From Flavobacterium hydrophilum (GTDB taxonomy: Bacteria > Bacteroidota > Bacteroidia > Flavobacteriales > Flavobacteriaceae), in the NCBI RefSeq assembly GCF_003202405.1, contig NZ_QJHL01000001.1, positions 496,001-560,000 of the forward strand: a stretch of DNA of 64,000 nucleotides, read 5' to 3'. Shown piece by piece: positions 1 to 10,200 of the stretch; within the stretch, counting starts at the first letter, position 1; each line of letters opens with the position of its first letter. The translations under genes were made by a program, and so were the position numbers. Under the pieces are notes generated by a model. The model saw nothing but the letters and a program-made list of their open reading frames with translations, made no database searches and was not told the origin of the DNA.

Positions 1-3000
1 CTTCCCATGCGGTAACCTTGCTTGTTCCACCTAGTTTGTTGGCCAGATTTTGGGCAGCATTTAAATCACCACACGAAAGTAAAACAATATTTTTGTTTTT
101 CAAATTGTTTTTTACGAGCCAAGAAGCTAGTGCTTTGTGGTTCATAACGACATTTGACATGCCATTTCTTACGACACTAAACGTTTCTCCACTACCATGT
201 ACAATTAAATACACTTTCTCTCCTGAGTTTCCTATTTTTGAAAGGTATTGTTGGGCTTTAGTTACGTCATCTGCACCTAATGCTACTACGTTTTTAGGAA
301 ACTGTTCTACATCTTCAGCTACGCTTGCTAATATTGTTTCATTTGTAGTAACATCATCTGTTAATGCTACAATTTCATCTAAATTATTAGTTACTACATT
401 ACTTGTTTTTTCAACTGTAGAAAGTCCTTTTGCAATTGGTTTAAGAATTTTTCCCGTCCCAAATACAGCTACTTCAAAACCTAAATTCGTAACCTTATTT
501 AAGGTTCTGCATATTTTTGCAAATTGTACTGCTTCTACGCCTAAACGTGCTGCTACAACAGCCGAATATTCTCCCAGTGTTAGCACAACCGGCACGACCA
601 TCATGGTTAGTCTGCCATAGCGCCATGGGTTACCATTAGTTATAAATATGCCGTATAAGTTATGTGCAGCTTCTTTTACTTGTTTATATTTTTCATAAGC
701 TGCTGGATTTATTACAACAGATATCACATCTTGTTGTGTAATAACTTCATTGGCTGCTAATTTTTTAGAAATATCGATAATATTCTTCATTTGTTGCAGA
801 TAACCTTTGGGTTGCTCTATCAAAGAATATTTTACAAGTCCTACTCCTAACTCCTTTAGTCCTCCTATTAATTGAGGTATATCCAATGTTTGACAAAATT
901 CATATAAAAATCCAGCTACAAAACTGTCTTTATTGTTTTCTTCCCCTAAAGTACATTCCACGAGTGACTGAATGGAATAATATACTTTAAAAATGACACT
1001 TTCTATTCCTTCCGTATCAAAATCAGGGTTGTCTTTTTTCTTTTGGGCTATTTTAGCTTCAACAAGGTTAGCTATACAAACATTACCAACTCCTATTATC
1101 GATTCTATATTAAATACTGCTTTAGTAACCGTGCCATTAGCATCAATTTCAACTTCAACAGCTGCTCTGCCTGCTTTTACTTCTGCCTGATAGTCTGCAT
1201 CTGCCTCAGATTTTTTGGAAGAACCTTTTGGATAGGTAATGACCTTAATACCTTTACCGTAAACTTCTGATAATGCCGTAAAAAAGCTATCTAATTTTGA
1301 TTTATTATCACTTGAAATATTTATTACTTCGCCGGCAGATTTATATTCTGAATAAACATAATTTACAGGTTTATTTCCATGACTATCGCATTTACTACAA
1401 TTAACATAAGCCCAATAGGTATTTCTATTTTCGTTTTCTTCTTTTACAAATAGGTCGTCTGTGCTATTTTTTTTGATATAACTATTTAATTTTTCACTAC
1501 TTTTTGATTTTATAATATCGGCTAATTCTTTATTATAAATTGTTCTTATATACTTACCGAATGATCCTTGATTTTCAAAAAATAGAAATATTTTGCTGTT
1601 ATCTTTAGGGGTAGTTATAGTATTATTATAAGCATTGCCTTTGGAATCTATGTATTTTCCTAGACCATTAGCATCCTCTTTCCATTCATAAGTAATATCA
1701 TTTGAAACAATCCCTCTTAAAAAACCTTTGGAATCAGTTGTTCCGCTAGCTTTTACTTTATTTTGATCTCCGCTACTCACAAAGCTCCAATCAGGAGCAA
1801 GGGCAAAACCACCAAGTAATCCCCCGGAAGAACTCTTCTGAAACCCATAAAATTTCCATCCACCACTGTGGATAATATCCCAGTCATTATGAGAGAGTCT
1901 TGTTCCTTCTTCATCATAATCCATTAAAAGGTCTGTTTTTTCTGATTCAGCCTCGGTTTCAAATGGGTGTTTCAGGCCAAAAATACCGTGACCTAATTCG
2001 TGTGCAGCAGTTTTTAAATTACCATTATTAAATACAAATGCATATTGACCACCTAGTGGCATAAAACCTTTATAGTTATTTTGTCCGGCTTTATCCGTAT
2101 AAATAACATAATACGTTTTATCGTTGTATTTGAAATCAGTGCTGGATTCGATCTCACTGATAATATTATTTTGGTCTTTGGTGTAAACTTCCAAAAGACC
2201 ACTGTCTCCACATTGTATTTCATCTGGCAATGAACCAATGGCTACCTTTTGGGTAGTAACATCAAATTTAATCCCTACTTTATTATAGACTTCATTAAAG
2301 AATTTTTTTGCCTCACCCTCACCTGGAGTACTGGCTCCGTTTACACTTAAAAGGGTGATGTTTATAACAGGTTTTTGGGTTAATTGCCAGATATTGACTT
2401 TACCTGCAATGTCTGATTTTCCGTCAATTGTTTTGGTTGCGTCTTTAGGATCTTTTTCTTTGGCACCTTTTACCGTTGCAATGATACTTTCTTTCGAGAA
2501 GTTTAAAGTTCTTTTAAGTTTTATCTGGGCTTTCGTAGCGCTTTTCCATTCTACATCAACGGCTGCTCCGGTATTGGTTTTAAAAACAATATCGTCTTTG
2601 GTTTTTCCGTTTTCAAAATCGGCTTCAGCGATTAAGATATCGGGACCGTTTAAATCTGAAACAGCTTTATAGTTGACGTTATAGACACTTCCGTCTTTTG
2701 TTGGAAGAGTCTCATAAGTATCTTTAAGTTTTTTGGGACCATTATCCGGAAGTTCATCAAAAGCATAAAGGGCTTTAGGAGCATCCTCAAAAGTAATGGA
2801 AACATCGGCAGAGGATATTTGTGTAACCTCGCCACTGCTGGAAACTCCATTGGTGTTTGCCGTAATTGCTCTGCCGCCTTGTGCAGATTTGATAAAGGTA
2901 GGCTGACCGCTGCCATTGGCCGGAATATTGATTACATCTCCGCTTTTATCAATATAAACCTGATCATAAACTGATTTTGGCAATGTGGTCGATTCCCCAT

Positions 3001-4618
3001 TAGTTCCTTTTATGGTCGTACTGCCATCCGGATTCAATACAGCCCCGTCTTCTTTTGCCTCATATGCTAACTTGCCTTCAATAGGTTTACCGTTACTTCC
3101 TGCAATATCATTAGTGATTTTATCTACATCCAGCATTTTATCCCAGTTACTGGCGTCATAACTGGCAACTATTTCACCCGAAATCAATTTAAAATCAGTA
3201 TTTACGCCAATATTTTTGAAAGTAATCTTGATGCGTGAGAACTGCCCTATATTAGTTTTTCCACCGCCAAAAGCATCAGCGGCATCAATCAGTTTTCTGA
3301 ATTTCTCTAAGAAAGGAAGCGTTACATAACCATCTCCGGTAAAAGTTCCGTTGCTTCCGGTACTGTGAAGTACTACAATAGGAAAATCACCTGCGGTAAC
3401 GACATCATTTGGGAAAAGCTCAGGAAGCGGATTTTTATTTGCCAGATCTTTAGGATCGGGTTTGATACCACAGCCCTGAAAGGCAATTTCGTCTTTAACA
3501 AGGGTTGTAAATTCTTTAATAGTGCTATGCGTGTATTTCCCAACCTCACAAGACGCACCAACAGTATATTCGTAAGTAGCATTTGCTTTTAGATTGCTGA
3601 GTGTGATGTTTTCTCTTGGAGTAACGAGCTTATACCATTCTGAATCTGCATTTTTTTCACGGTAGTTTACCTCATAGTCATAGTTATCAATATTACCGCT
3701 CCATGTTATTTTAGCCTGGTTTTCACTAACTCCTGAAGTTGCTATGGCAAGAGGAGCAGTACAATAAGTTTCATAATCGAAAGAAAAAATTTCACTGTAA
3801 CCGTTATTTTTAAAAACACCTATTTCTTCGGCACCAAAAATAGCTTTAGCCTTGATACGCCACGCATATTTTTTACCCGGAATCAACTGTGGTTCATTGA
3901 TGCCGTATTGTAGGGTCGTGTTTCTTGTGGTGGTGGTATATAACGGAGGAGAGTAGGCAAATGCATTTTGAACGGGAGTATATTTGTCCCAGATTTCAAC
4001 CAGTGAAAATTCATATTCTACATTACTGACATTGATGCTTCTTGGCGTCCAGCCAAAAACAATATTCTGAATATTTTGCTGCATAAAAGAAGCATTATTC
4101 AAAGGAAGGTTTAAAAACGGAGGATCGTTCTGAAAAATAATAGTATTTGTTCCGGTTTTATTAGACAGTTTTTTGCCAGTAGCAAAATCATAGACCTCTA
4201 CATAAATATTGTAAAGCCCTTCCGGTAAAGGCTGTGCATATTGATTAGGAGTTAGCCCCAATAGATTTTGATACTCAAAGTAAGGAGCCAGATCTACATT
4301 GGTTAACTGTAAAGGAATTCCTCCTTCAAGATATAGCGGGCGTGCACCCGTAACAAAATCATTGGTATTAAACGAAATTCCGTTGCCCTGAAAATAAATT
4401 TTCAGTTTTACCTGTCGGTTTGAAATGGTCAAATCGTTTAGGACGATTTGTATTTTTATCGGACTATTGATTGTCGATGGATCTGCATAATGGCTCAGAT
4501 AAATAGGCGAGGGCTGTTTAATTTGGGTTGATACCGATATCGGATAACTCTGCGCATAGTTCTCAAAGCCAACAAAAGAGCTTATCAGTAATAGAAACAG
4601 GTATAGTTTTTTTAGCAT
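1..4618 (-). CDS. Giant secreted fibronectin III / zincin / polymorphic-toxin-like protein (C-terminus cut by window edge)
   Basis: The reading frame stays open from ATG 4618 to the left edge (at least 1539 residues). An in-frame ATG at 4642 is possible, but 4618 places a clean signal peptide (MLKKLYLFLLLISS...YAQS) at the N-terminus. A fibronectin type III domain lies near residues 285-370. A zincin motif HELGHGIFGLKHPF has H873, E874, H877 and a third His at 884, and is followed by an LLMDY Met-turn-like motif and HNDWDIIH. I recall this module from Bacteroidota polymorphic toxins, where it precedes a variable toxin end. Near the edge, hydrophobic-HG (H1474) and hydrophobic-SCG (C1516) motifs resemble a clan CD cysteine peptidase (C80-like) core. 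Last gene visible in an eight-gene operon. Surface or delivered toxin role is inferred; the real C-terminus is unseen. Confidence 0.75.
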   Translation of the reverse strand, partial: MLKKLYLFLLLISSFVGFENYAQSYPISVSTQIKQPSPIYLSHYADPSTINSPIKIQIVLNDLTISNRQVKLKIYFQGNGISFNTNDFVTGARPLYLEGGIPLQLTNVDLAPYFEYQNLLGLTPNQYAQPLPEGLYNIYVEVYDFATGKKLSNKTGTNTIIFQNDPPFLNLPLNNASFMQQNIQNIVFGWTPRSINVSNVEYEFSLVEIWDKYTPVQNAFAYSPPLYTTTTRNTTLQYGINEPQLIPGKKYAWRIKAKAIFGAEEIGVFKNNGYSEIFSFDYETYCTAPLAIATSGVSENQAKITWSGNIDNYDYEVNYREKNADSEWYKLVTPRENITLSNLKANATYEYTVGASCEVGKYTHSTIKEFTTLVKDEIAFQGCGIKPDPKDLANKNPLPELFPNDVVTAGDFPIVVLHSTGSNGTFTGDGYVTLPFLEKFRKLIDAADAFGGGKTNIGQFSRIKITFKNIGVNTDFKLISGEIVASYDASNWDKMLDVDKITNDIAGSNGKPIEGKLAYEAKEDGAVLNPDGSTTIKGTNGESTTLPKSVYDQVYIDKSGDVINIPANGSGQPTFIKSAQGGRAITANTNGVSSSGEVTQISSADVSITFEDAPKALYAFDELPDNGPKKLKDTYETLPTKDGSVYNVNYKAVSDLNGPDILIAEADFENGKTKDDIVFKTNTGAAVDVEWKSATKAQIKLKRTLNFSKESIIATVKGAKEKDPKDATKTIDGKSDIAGKVNIWQLTQKPVINITLLSVNGASTPGEGEAKKFFNEVYNKVGIKFDVTTQKVAIGSLPDEIQCGDSGLLEVYTKDQNNIISEIESSTDFKYNDKTYYVIYTDKAGQNNYKGFMPLGGQYAFVFNNGNLKTAAHELGHGIFGLKHPFETEAESEKTDLLMDYDEEGTRLSHNDWDIIHSGGWKFYGFQKSSSGGLLGGFALAPDWSFVSSGDQNKVKASGTTDSKGFLRGIVSNDITYEWKEDANGLGKYIDSKGNAYNNTITTPKDNSKIFLFFENQGSFGKYIRTIYNKELADIIKSKSSEKLNSYIKKNSTDDLFVKEENENRNTYWAYVNCSKCDSHGNKPVNYVYSEYKSAGEVINISSDNKSKLDSFFTALSEVYGKGIKVITYPKGSSKKSEADADYQAEVKAGRAAVEVEIDANGTVTKAVFNIESIIGVGNVCIANLVEAKIAQKKKDNPDFDTEGIESVIFKVYYSIQSLVECTLGEENNKDSFVAGFLYEFCQTLDIPQLIGGLKELGVGLVKYSLIEQPKGYLQQMKNIIDISKKLAANEVITQQDVISVVINPAAYEKYKQVKEAAHNLYGIFITNGNPWRYGRLTMMVVPVVLTLGEYSAVVAARLGVEAVQFAKICRTLNKVTNLGFEVAVFGTGKILKPIAKGLSTVEKTSNVVTNNLDEIVALTDDVTTNETILASVAEDVEQFPKNVVALGADDVTKAQQYLSKIGNSGEKVYLIVHGSGETFSVVRNGMSNVVMNHKALASWLVKNNLKNKNIVLLSCGDLNAAQNLANKLGGTSKVTAWE

Positions 4619-4674
4619 TTTGGGGAAGTATGGTTTATCCATTATTTTGTCAGTTTAATATCTTAGGATGTACT

Positions 4675-7131
4675 TTATTTTTGAATATATTTTAAATCAA
4701 TTTCATCATTTGAAGCATTCTTAACGGCCAGATCATGATAAAACGGAATTATTTTTAGTTCGATGGCGCCCACTATTTCGGCTGCATTCTTTTTTTCTTT
4801 GATCAATTTAAAAATGTCTTCAATATTTTGTTTGCTGAATTCGGCTGCATTTTCATTTTGCTGAATTTCCTTTGAAGGTATTTTAGAAAGTACCGCCATT
4901 TCACGCAGCATCCATCGATGATTTTTTAGCTGGTTGCGGCTGTTTTCGTTTCTATCTACCAGTTTTAAATAGGAATTATAACTGGTTCGATTGGTAATAT
5001 CAGCTTCATTTACACCGTGTAAGGCATGGCTGTTTACTCTTCCAAGCGTAGCGGTATAATTATTTTCAAGAGCTTCATCTTTTTGGTTCATTTCATTTTC
5101 CAGCTTTTGGGACGCTTCAACAAAATAGTTGTTATATTTTTCTAAATTTTCCTTTTCTGCTGTGTACGCTTCCAGATAATCAATCACTTTTTCTTTTAGT
5201 TCTTTGTCATCAGGGGTAAGGGAGGCAAGCGTTAGTAGATGCTCTAAATTGTTAGTTGATTCTGCAGGTAAAGAATGTAATGTGAGTTGCATTTCTTTCA
5301 ATTGCGCAATAATTTGATCACGTGTACCTTCGAATATTTGATTTTTAAAATTGATTTTTAAAATGGGTTCAGAAACTGTTTTATCTCCATTTTCAGGGAG
5401 AGGCTCTCTTTTCGGACGCATTTTAATTTTATCAAATGAATAAGTGTAGGCAAAGGTAGCTGTAAGATCATTATTCTTTTGGGTTGATGAATTACTGAAT
5501 AAAGTAATTACACTCATATTAAAGTTGTGGTTTTGAAGATAAATATAAGATCCGTTTAGCCTGAAATTAATGATATCATTTTGTTTATCACCATTGTTAT
5601 AACTGGTATTGTAGCTTGTTGAGGCATTTGTGGTCAGTTTTTTGTCAAAAAAGAGTTTTGAAGCCCCAATAGTAGGTCCGATGATGAGGTTCGTTCCGGA
5701 ATCAGTTTTCCCGTACGTATTATTTAAAGATCCCGTAAAGTTTAAATCCTTTTCAGGATAACCTACAGTATAGGCAATACCTGAATTGTAGTATGTTGAA
5801 GCACCACCCTCTATTGTTTTGCCCTGTTGTTGGTTTACAGCATCCTGCATAGAAAAATTAGCGTTTATGGCTTTTTTTAAATGCTTGTCGTTTTTTAATA
5901 AATAATTGATGTTAATAGCCGCGTTTTGATTTACCTGTCTGAAGTTTAAGGTGTCCAGATAATCATAGTCAGAAACCTGATTGATATAGTCAAACTGGTT
6001 TCGGCTATTGGTGTAGGATTGAAAATTAGAGTAGTTTATATTTAGGTTTAACTTTTCATTGGCTCTGAAATCAGCATTAATAGAAGATACAAGACGTTTC
6101 ATCTGACTTTGTTTTTGTTTGTCCAGATTATCTTTTTGAAGTCCAAGGTTTAAGGCTAATGAAACTTTGTCTTTTAATATATTTTGAGTTGCATTTATAG
6201 TAATGTTTTCCAGATCATTATTAAAATAATAACCTCCTAATGTTCTGTAATTAGGATCGATTCTTTCATATCCAACTCCAAGGGTTCCTTTTCCGGCTGG
6301 ATAGGTCAATTGACCTTTAAAGGCGTCGTAACTGCTTGTAGTGCTGTTTTTATTTAAAAAGAAGGAAGAAATACCGGATTCTTTTCCATTTCCCTCAGCA
6401 CGCAAGTCTTCCGTTATGCTGCTGTTGGCATACTCTGTAAAAACCTGCAATTTTTTGAGTACTTTAAAAGAAGATTCAATACTTATAGCAGCATTGTCTT
6501 TTGGTGTTACACCCAATTCAAAAGGAATCGGGTTTGATAATGAGCCTGCTTCATCTTTTGCTTTAAAAAAGGTAACACCCAGATTTACTTTTTCAAAAGC
6601 GTATGATGTTTTAAAACCATATCCTAACCTTTTGTAAGTTGGAACAATTTCCGGATAAAGATTGTTATACTCACTGTTTTTTAATAATCGCCCATACATG
6701 GCACTAATTTTAAAGTTGCCCTGTGGAGTAAGATCTACACCAACTCCTGAAAATTGATGACCGCTCAGCGTATAAGGAGAAAAGGTCATGCTGACATCTC
6801 CGATATGCCCGGTAATCCATTTATAGGACGGGTGGATACTTAAACGGTTCATTAGTACCGGTTTCCCATAACCCAGTTTTTGATTGGTATATGAAAATGA
6901 AAAAGGTAAATTGTATAAGCCTGCTACATTTATATTAATGTTTCCGTTTAGGAAATAACTGAAAGGTTCTCTTGTAGCATTTCCTGAATAGAAAACAGTA
7001 TTGGCAGTTGCACCACCACTTACATTGACTAGTTTGGTTTTGCCCAATTCCTGAACATTAAAGTTTTGGGAAAAACCAAATGCACTTATAAAAACCAGGA
7101 TTGTATGAAATAATATTTTTTTTAATGTCAT
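4675..7131 (-). CDS. Outer-membrane beta-barrel protein with C-terminal helical domain
   Basis: 818 residues starting at ATG 7131 with a signal peptide ending GFSQ. Residues from about 20 to 580 are alternating amphipathic strands rich in Tyr, Asn, Gly and Phe, as in large Bacteroidota outer-membrane barrels. The last 230 or so residues change character to charged helical, coiled-coil-like sequence (Glu/Lys/Asn rich), probably periplasmic. No TonB box or plug domain was recognised, so it is not an obvious TonB-dependent receptor, and it is longer than PorP/SprF proteins. It sits 56 nt upstream of the giant zincin/toxin-like gene and downstream of the SprB-repeat adhesin, which suggests a role as an outer-membrane anchor or export partner for one of them. 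That role is inferred from context only. Confidence 0.7.
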   Translation of the reverse strand: MTLKKILFHTILVFISAFGFSQNFNVQELGKTKLVNVSGGATANTVFYSGNATREPFSYFLNGNININVAGLYNLPFSFSYTNQKLGYGKPVLMNRLSIHPSYKWITGHIGDVSMTFSPYTLSGHQFSGVGVDLTPQGNFKISAMYGRLLKNSEYNNLYPEIVPTYKRLGYGFKTSYAFEKVNLGVTFFKAKDEAGSLSNPIPFELGVTPKDNAAISIESSFKVLKKLQVFTEYANSSITEDLRAEGNGKESGISSFFLNKNSTTSSYDAFKGQLTYPAGKGTLGVGYERIDPNYRTLGGYYFNNDLENITINATQNILKDKVSLALNLGLQKDNLDKQKQSQMKRLVSSINADFRANEKLNLNINYSNFQSYTNSRNQFDYINQVSDYDYLDTLNFRQVNQNAAININYLLKNDKHLKKAINANFSMQDAVNQQQGKTIEGGASTYYNSGIAYTVGYPEKDLNFTGSLNNTYGKTDSGTNLIIGPTIGASKLFFDKKLTTNASTSYNTSYNNGDKQNDIINFRLNGSYIYLQNHNFNMSVITLFSNSSTQKNNDLTATFAYTYSFDKIKMRPKREPLPENGDKTVSEPILKINFKNQIFEGTRDQIIAQLKEMQLTLHSLPAESTNNLEHLLTLASLTPDDKELKEKVIDYLEAYTAEKENLEKYNNYFVEASQKLENEMNQKDEALENNYTATLGRVNSHALHGVNEADITNRTSYNSYLKLVDRNENSRNQLKNHRWMLREMAVLSKIPSKEIQQNENAAEFSKQNIEDIFKLIKEKKNAAEIVGAIELKIIPFYHDLAVKNASNDEIDLKYIQK

Positions 7132-7224
7132 TCTTTATATGCTGTGAGTGTCAAACTTGAAAGCATTTGCTTTTTGAGATCTCATTATTATTGAAATTGA
7201 TGTCTGCTGTTGGATAACTAAAGT

Positions 7225-10200
7225 TTATTGAATGATGATTTTTCTCAATTTACTTCCTTGCTGAGATTCAAACAATACAAAATAAAGCCCCGGAGGCAGT
7301 CCGCCTAAATTAAAGTTGAACAGATAATTATCTTTTCCTTCTTCAGTTTTAGAATCAATAAGCAGGTTGTTGTTTAAATTATAAACCTTTACGTGGGCAG
7401 GCATAACTTTATCAAGTGTTACATCTACTGTAAAAATTCCCTGTGATGGATTCGGATAAATTTTCAGGTCAAATTTTTTCTCAGTAATAGGCTCGTCATC
7501 AGGATTTTCTTCGTATTCTCCTTCGGTAACCAGAATTTGTTTGGTCTGGAAAGCGGTGCAATTTCCTTTTTTAGTGTTTAAAGTAATTTCATACTCTCCG
7601 GCTTCACTAAAACTGATTTCGGCATAATCCTTATTTTTAGTGACAACGTTTGCTTTCGCCGGTAAAACCCATTCGATTTCATCAGCAGCAGGATTACTGA
7701 TATCTACAATTACAATTTTCTCATTTTTGAATACTTGGCTCGACATTGCAAATTCAGCACTGATAGCTGTATTTTGACTAAATATCTGAATTGTATCAGT
7801 AGCTTCACAGCCTAATTTATTGGTTACTGTGACTGTGTAATTAGCAGGCTCAGAAACCGTAATCATAGCTTTATTACTGGAGAAACCTTTGTCAGATTTC
7901 CATAAATAGGTTGCTTTGTCATCGTCGATCGTAGCATTAATGGTCAAAGTCTGATCAAAACATAAGGTTACGTCTTTGCCAAGATCTATAACATCCTTAG
8001 GAGGATTTGCAATAGTATAAGTTCTCGAAATAATACATCCTTTAGAATCGGTGATTTCGATAGTATAATCTCCGGCTGCTGCATTTTTTAAGGTATTTGA
8101 TTTTTCTCCGGTATTCCATGAATAGGTATAGGGAGCAATTCCGGCTACAGGTTTTACTACAATTGTTGCATCAGAACCACCATAACAGGTTGGAATTTTT
8201 ATGTTTTCTGTCGCATCCAAATGAGCCGGTGCAGTTAATGTAATCATTTTTGTAATTGTACATCCATGGCTGTCTGATACCAAAACAGAATAATTTCCGG
8301 GAGGAACGTTTTGTATGCTGGCCGTTTTCGCTCCTGTATTCCATGAATAATTATAAGGCTGGGTGCCTCCTGATGGTGTTGCATTTATGGTCCAGTCATT
8401 AAGATCTCCGCAAAGCATATAATCTGATGTTAGCATATTGCTTAGAACTGCTGGTTCGGTTACAACTAAAATTGAGCTTGTAGCTTTATTGCCGTTAGAA
8501 TCGGTAGCAATTGCATAATAAGCCCCTTTACCAATAGCACTTAAAACCGCAGTAGATGCCAGAGCTGTTGGATTTCCGTTTTCAAACCACTGATAAGTGT
8601 AACTATCTCCGGACTTTAAAAATCCACCTGTTGTTGTTGGTTTTAGGCTTCCGTTTTTATCCCCGTTACATAAAACAACATTTTGAACTGCAATAGTGGT
8701 TTCTAAAATTGGCGGCTCGGTCACTTCTATCAAAGGAGAGGTCAAATTACAGCCCTTAATATCTGAAACAACAACATAATATTTTCCTGCAGCCAAATTT
8801 ATGGCCGTACTGGCAGTTTGATTAGCACTGGTATTATCACTTTTGTACCATTGATAACTATATTGGCCGTTAGCTCCCTGAGCAGTTATGGAAATTGATC
8901 CGTTGCTTAGCCCTTTTCCGGTAGCTGGTGTAATGATAGTATTGCTGATGATTAATGAAGTAGGTGATGTTATTTTTACAGTTGCCTTTGTACTTTGACA
9001 TTGTTGTGAATCTTCTACCTCAATTGAATAATCTCCTTCGGCTAAATCTGCAATAATAGTAGTCTTTCCATTAGAGAAATTCTCCCAGTCTTTGATTAAT
9101 ACATTATTAGAAGAGTAGCGGTATCTAAAAGTTCCATTTCCTCCGGAAGCTGTCAAAGTAACTTGACCATTACTGTTTCCAAAACATTTTACAGGTTGTT
9201 GTATTGTTGAAAATGCTACAGGATCTGGTTGTGTAATGCTTATAGCATTGCTGGTCACTTCTACCTTTTTAGAGTCTTTTACTACTGCATAATAAATACC
9301 TGGTTTTACATTAAGAAGTACATCCTGGTTTTCGTTAGGTAATAAAACATTGTTGCAGTACCATGTATATTTTTTTTGGCCAAATCCACCGTTAGCATTT
9401 GCTTTTATAGTTCCATTATTGGCATCATAACAGCTAATATTTTGAGTCTGGTTTACACTTATGGTTAAAGGATTGTCCCTGAAATCAAAATCTGCATATT
9501 TTATACATCCGGTAGCATCTTTAGCAGAAATGTAATAATGGTCTTTAATCAATCCTGCAAAATCAGCTGTCATTAATGGGCTGTTGGAAATTGTTTGTAT
9601 TATTGTTTCGGCTCCTGCAGCATTTTTTGTGTAAAATTTATATTCGTAGTTAGCCTTTCCACCTGTAATTTCAAAGTGTAGGGAACCGTCATTACCATTT
9701 ACGGCAGTTGGGTTACTGTATATTATTTTTTCAATATCAAAGCCAAAATCAGCAGGTTGAGTAATTTCTATATCTTCCAAAATGCCAATACAATGTGCAG
9801 CATCGCTGTCATCGAAATTTGCATCACGGACTTCAACAGCGTATATACCTGCAGGGAATGTATTTAATGACGTTGGCGTAAAGTTTTCGTAATTATTACT
9901 GGTTGTATTTTTCTTTTTCCATCGATAATTGTATTCAGGGGTTCCGTTTATAAGTGGGGTCCCGCCAGATACAGAAATAGTAATTGCTCCGTCTTTATCT
10001 CCAAAACATCTTACGTTGGATTTTGAAACTAAAGATACTACAATTGGATCAGGCTGTTTAAACTGTACATCAATGCTATTAGAATCAATTCCGCTTGCAT
10101 CTGTCGCAGTAAGGGTATAATCTCCATCAACTATATTGGCAAAGTTTGCTGTGTTTCCGTTTATCGTCGTAACGGCAGCCGTGGCTTTATTTTTTAGTTT

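Noticed and set aside
18..620. Open plus-strand frame of 200 codons
   Set aside because: It lies antisense inside the giant protein's frame and has hydrophobic, Ser/Thr/Phe-rich composition typical of an antisense shadow.
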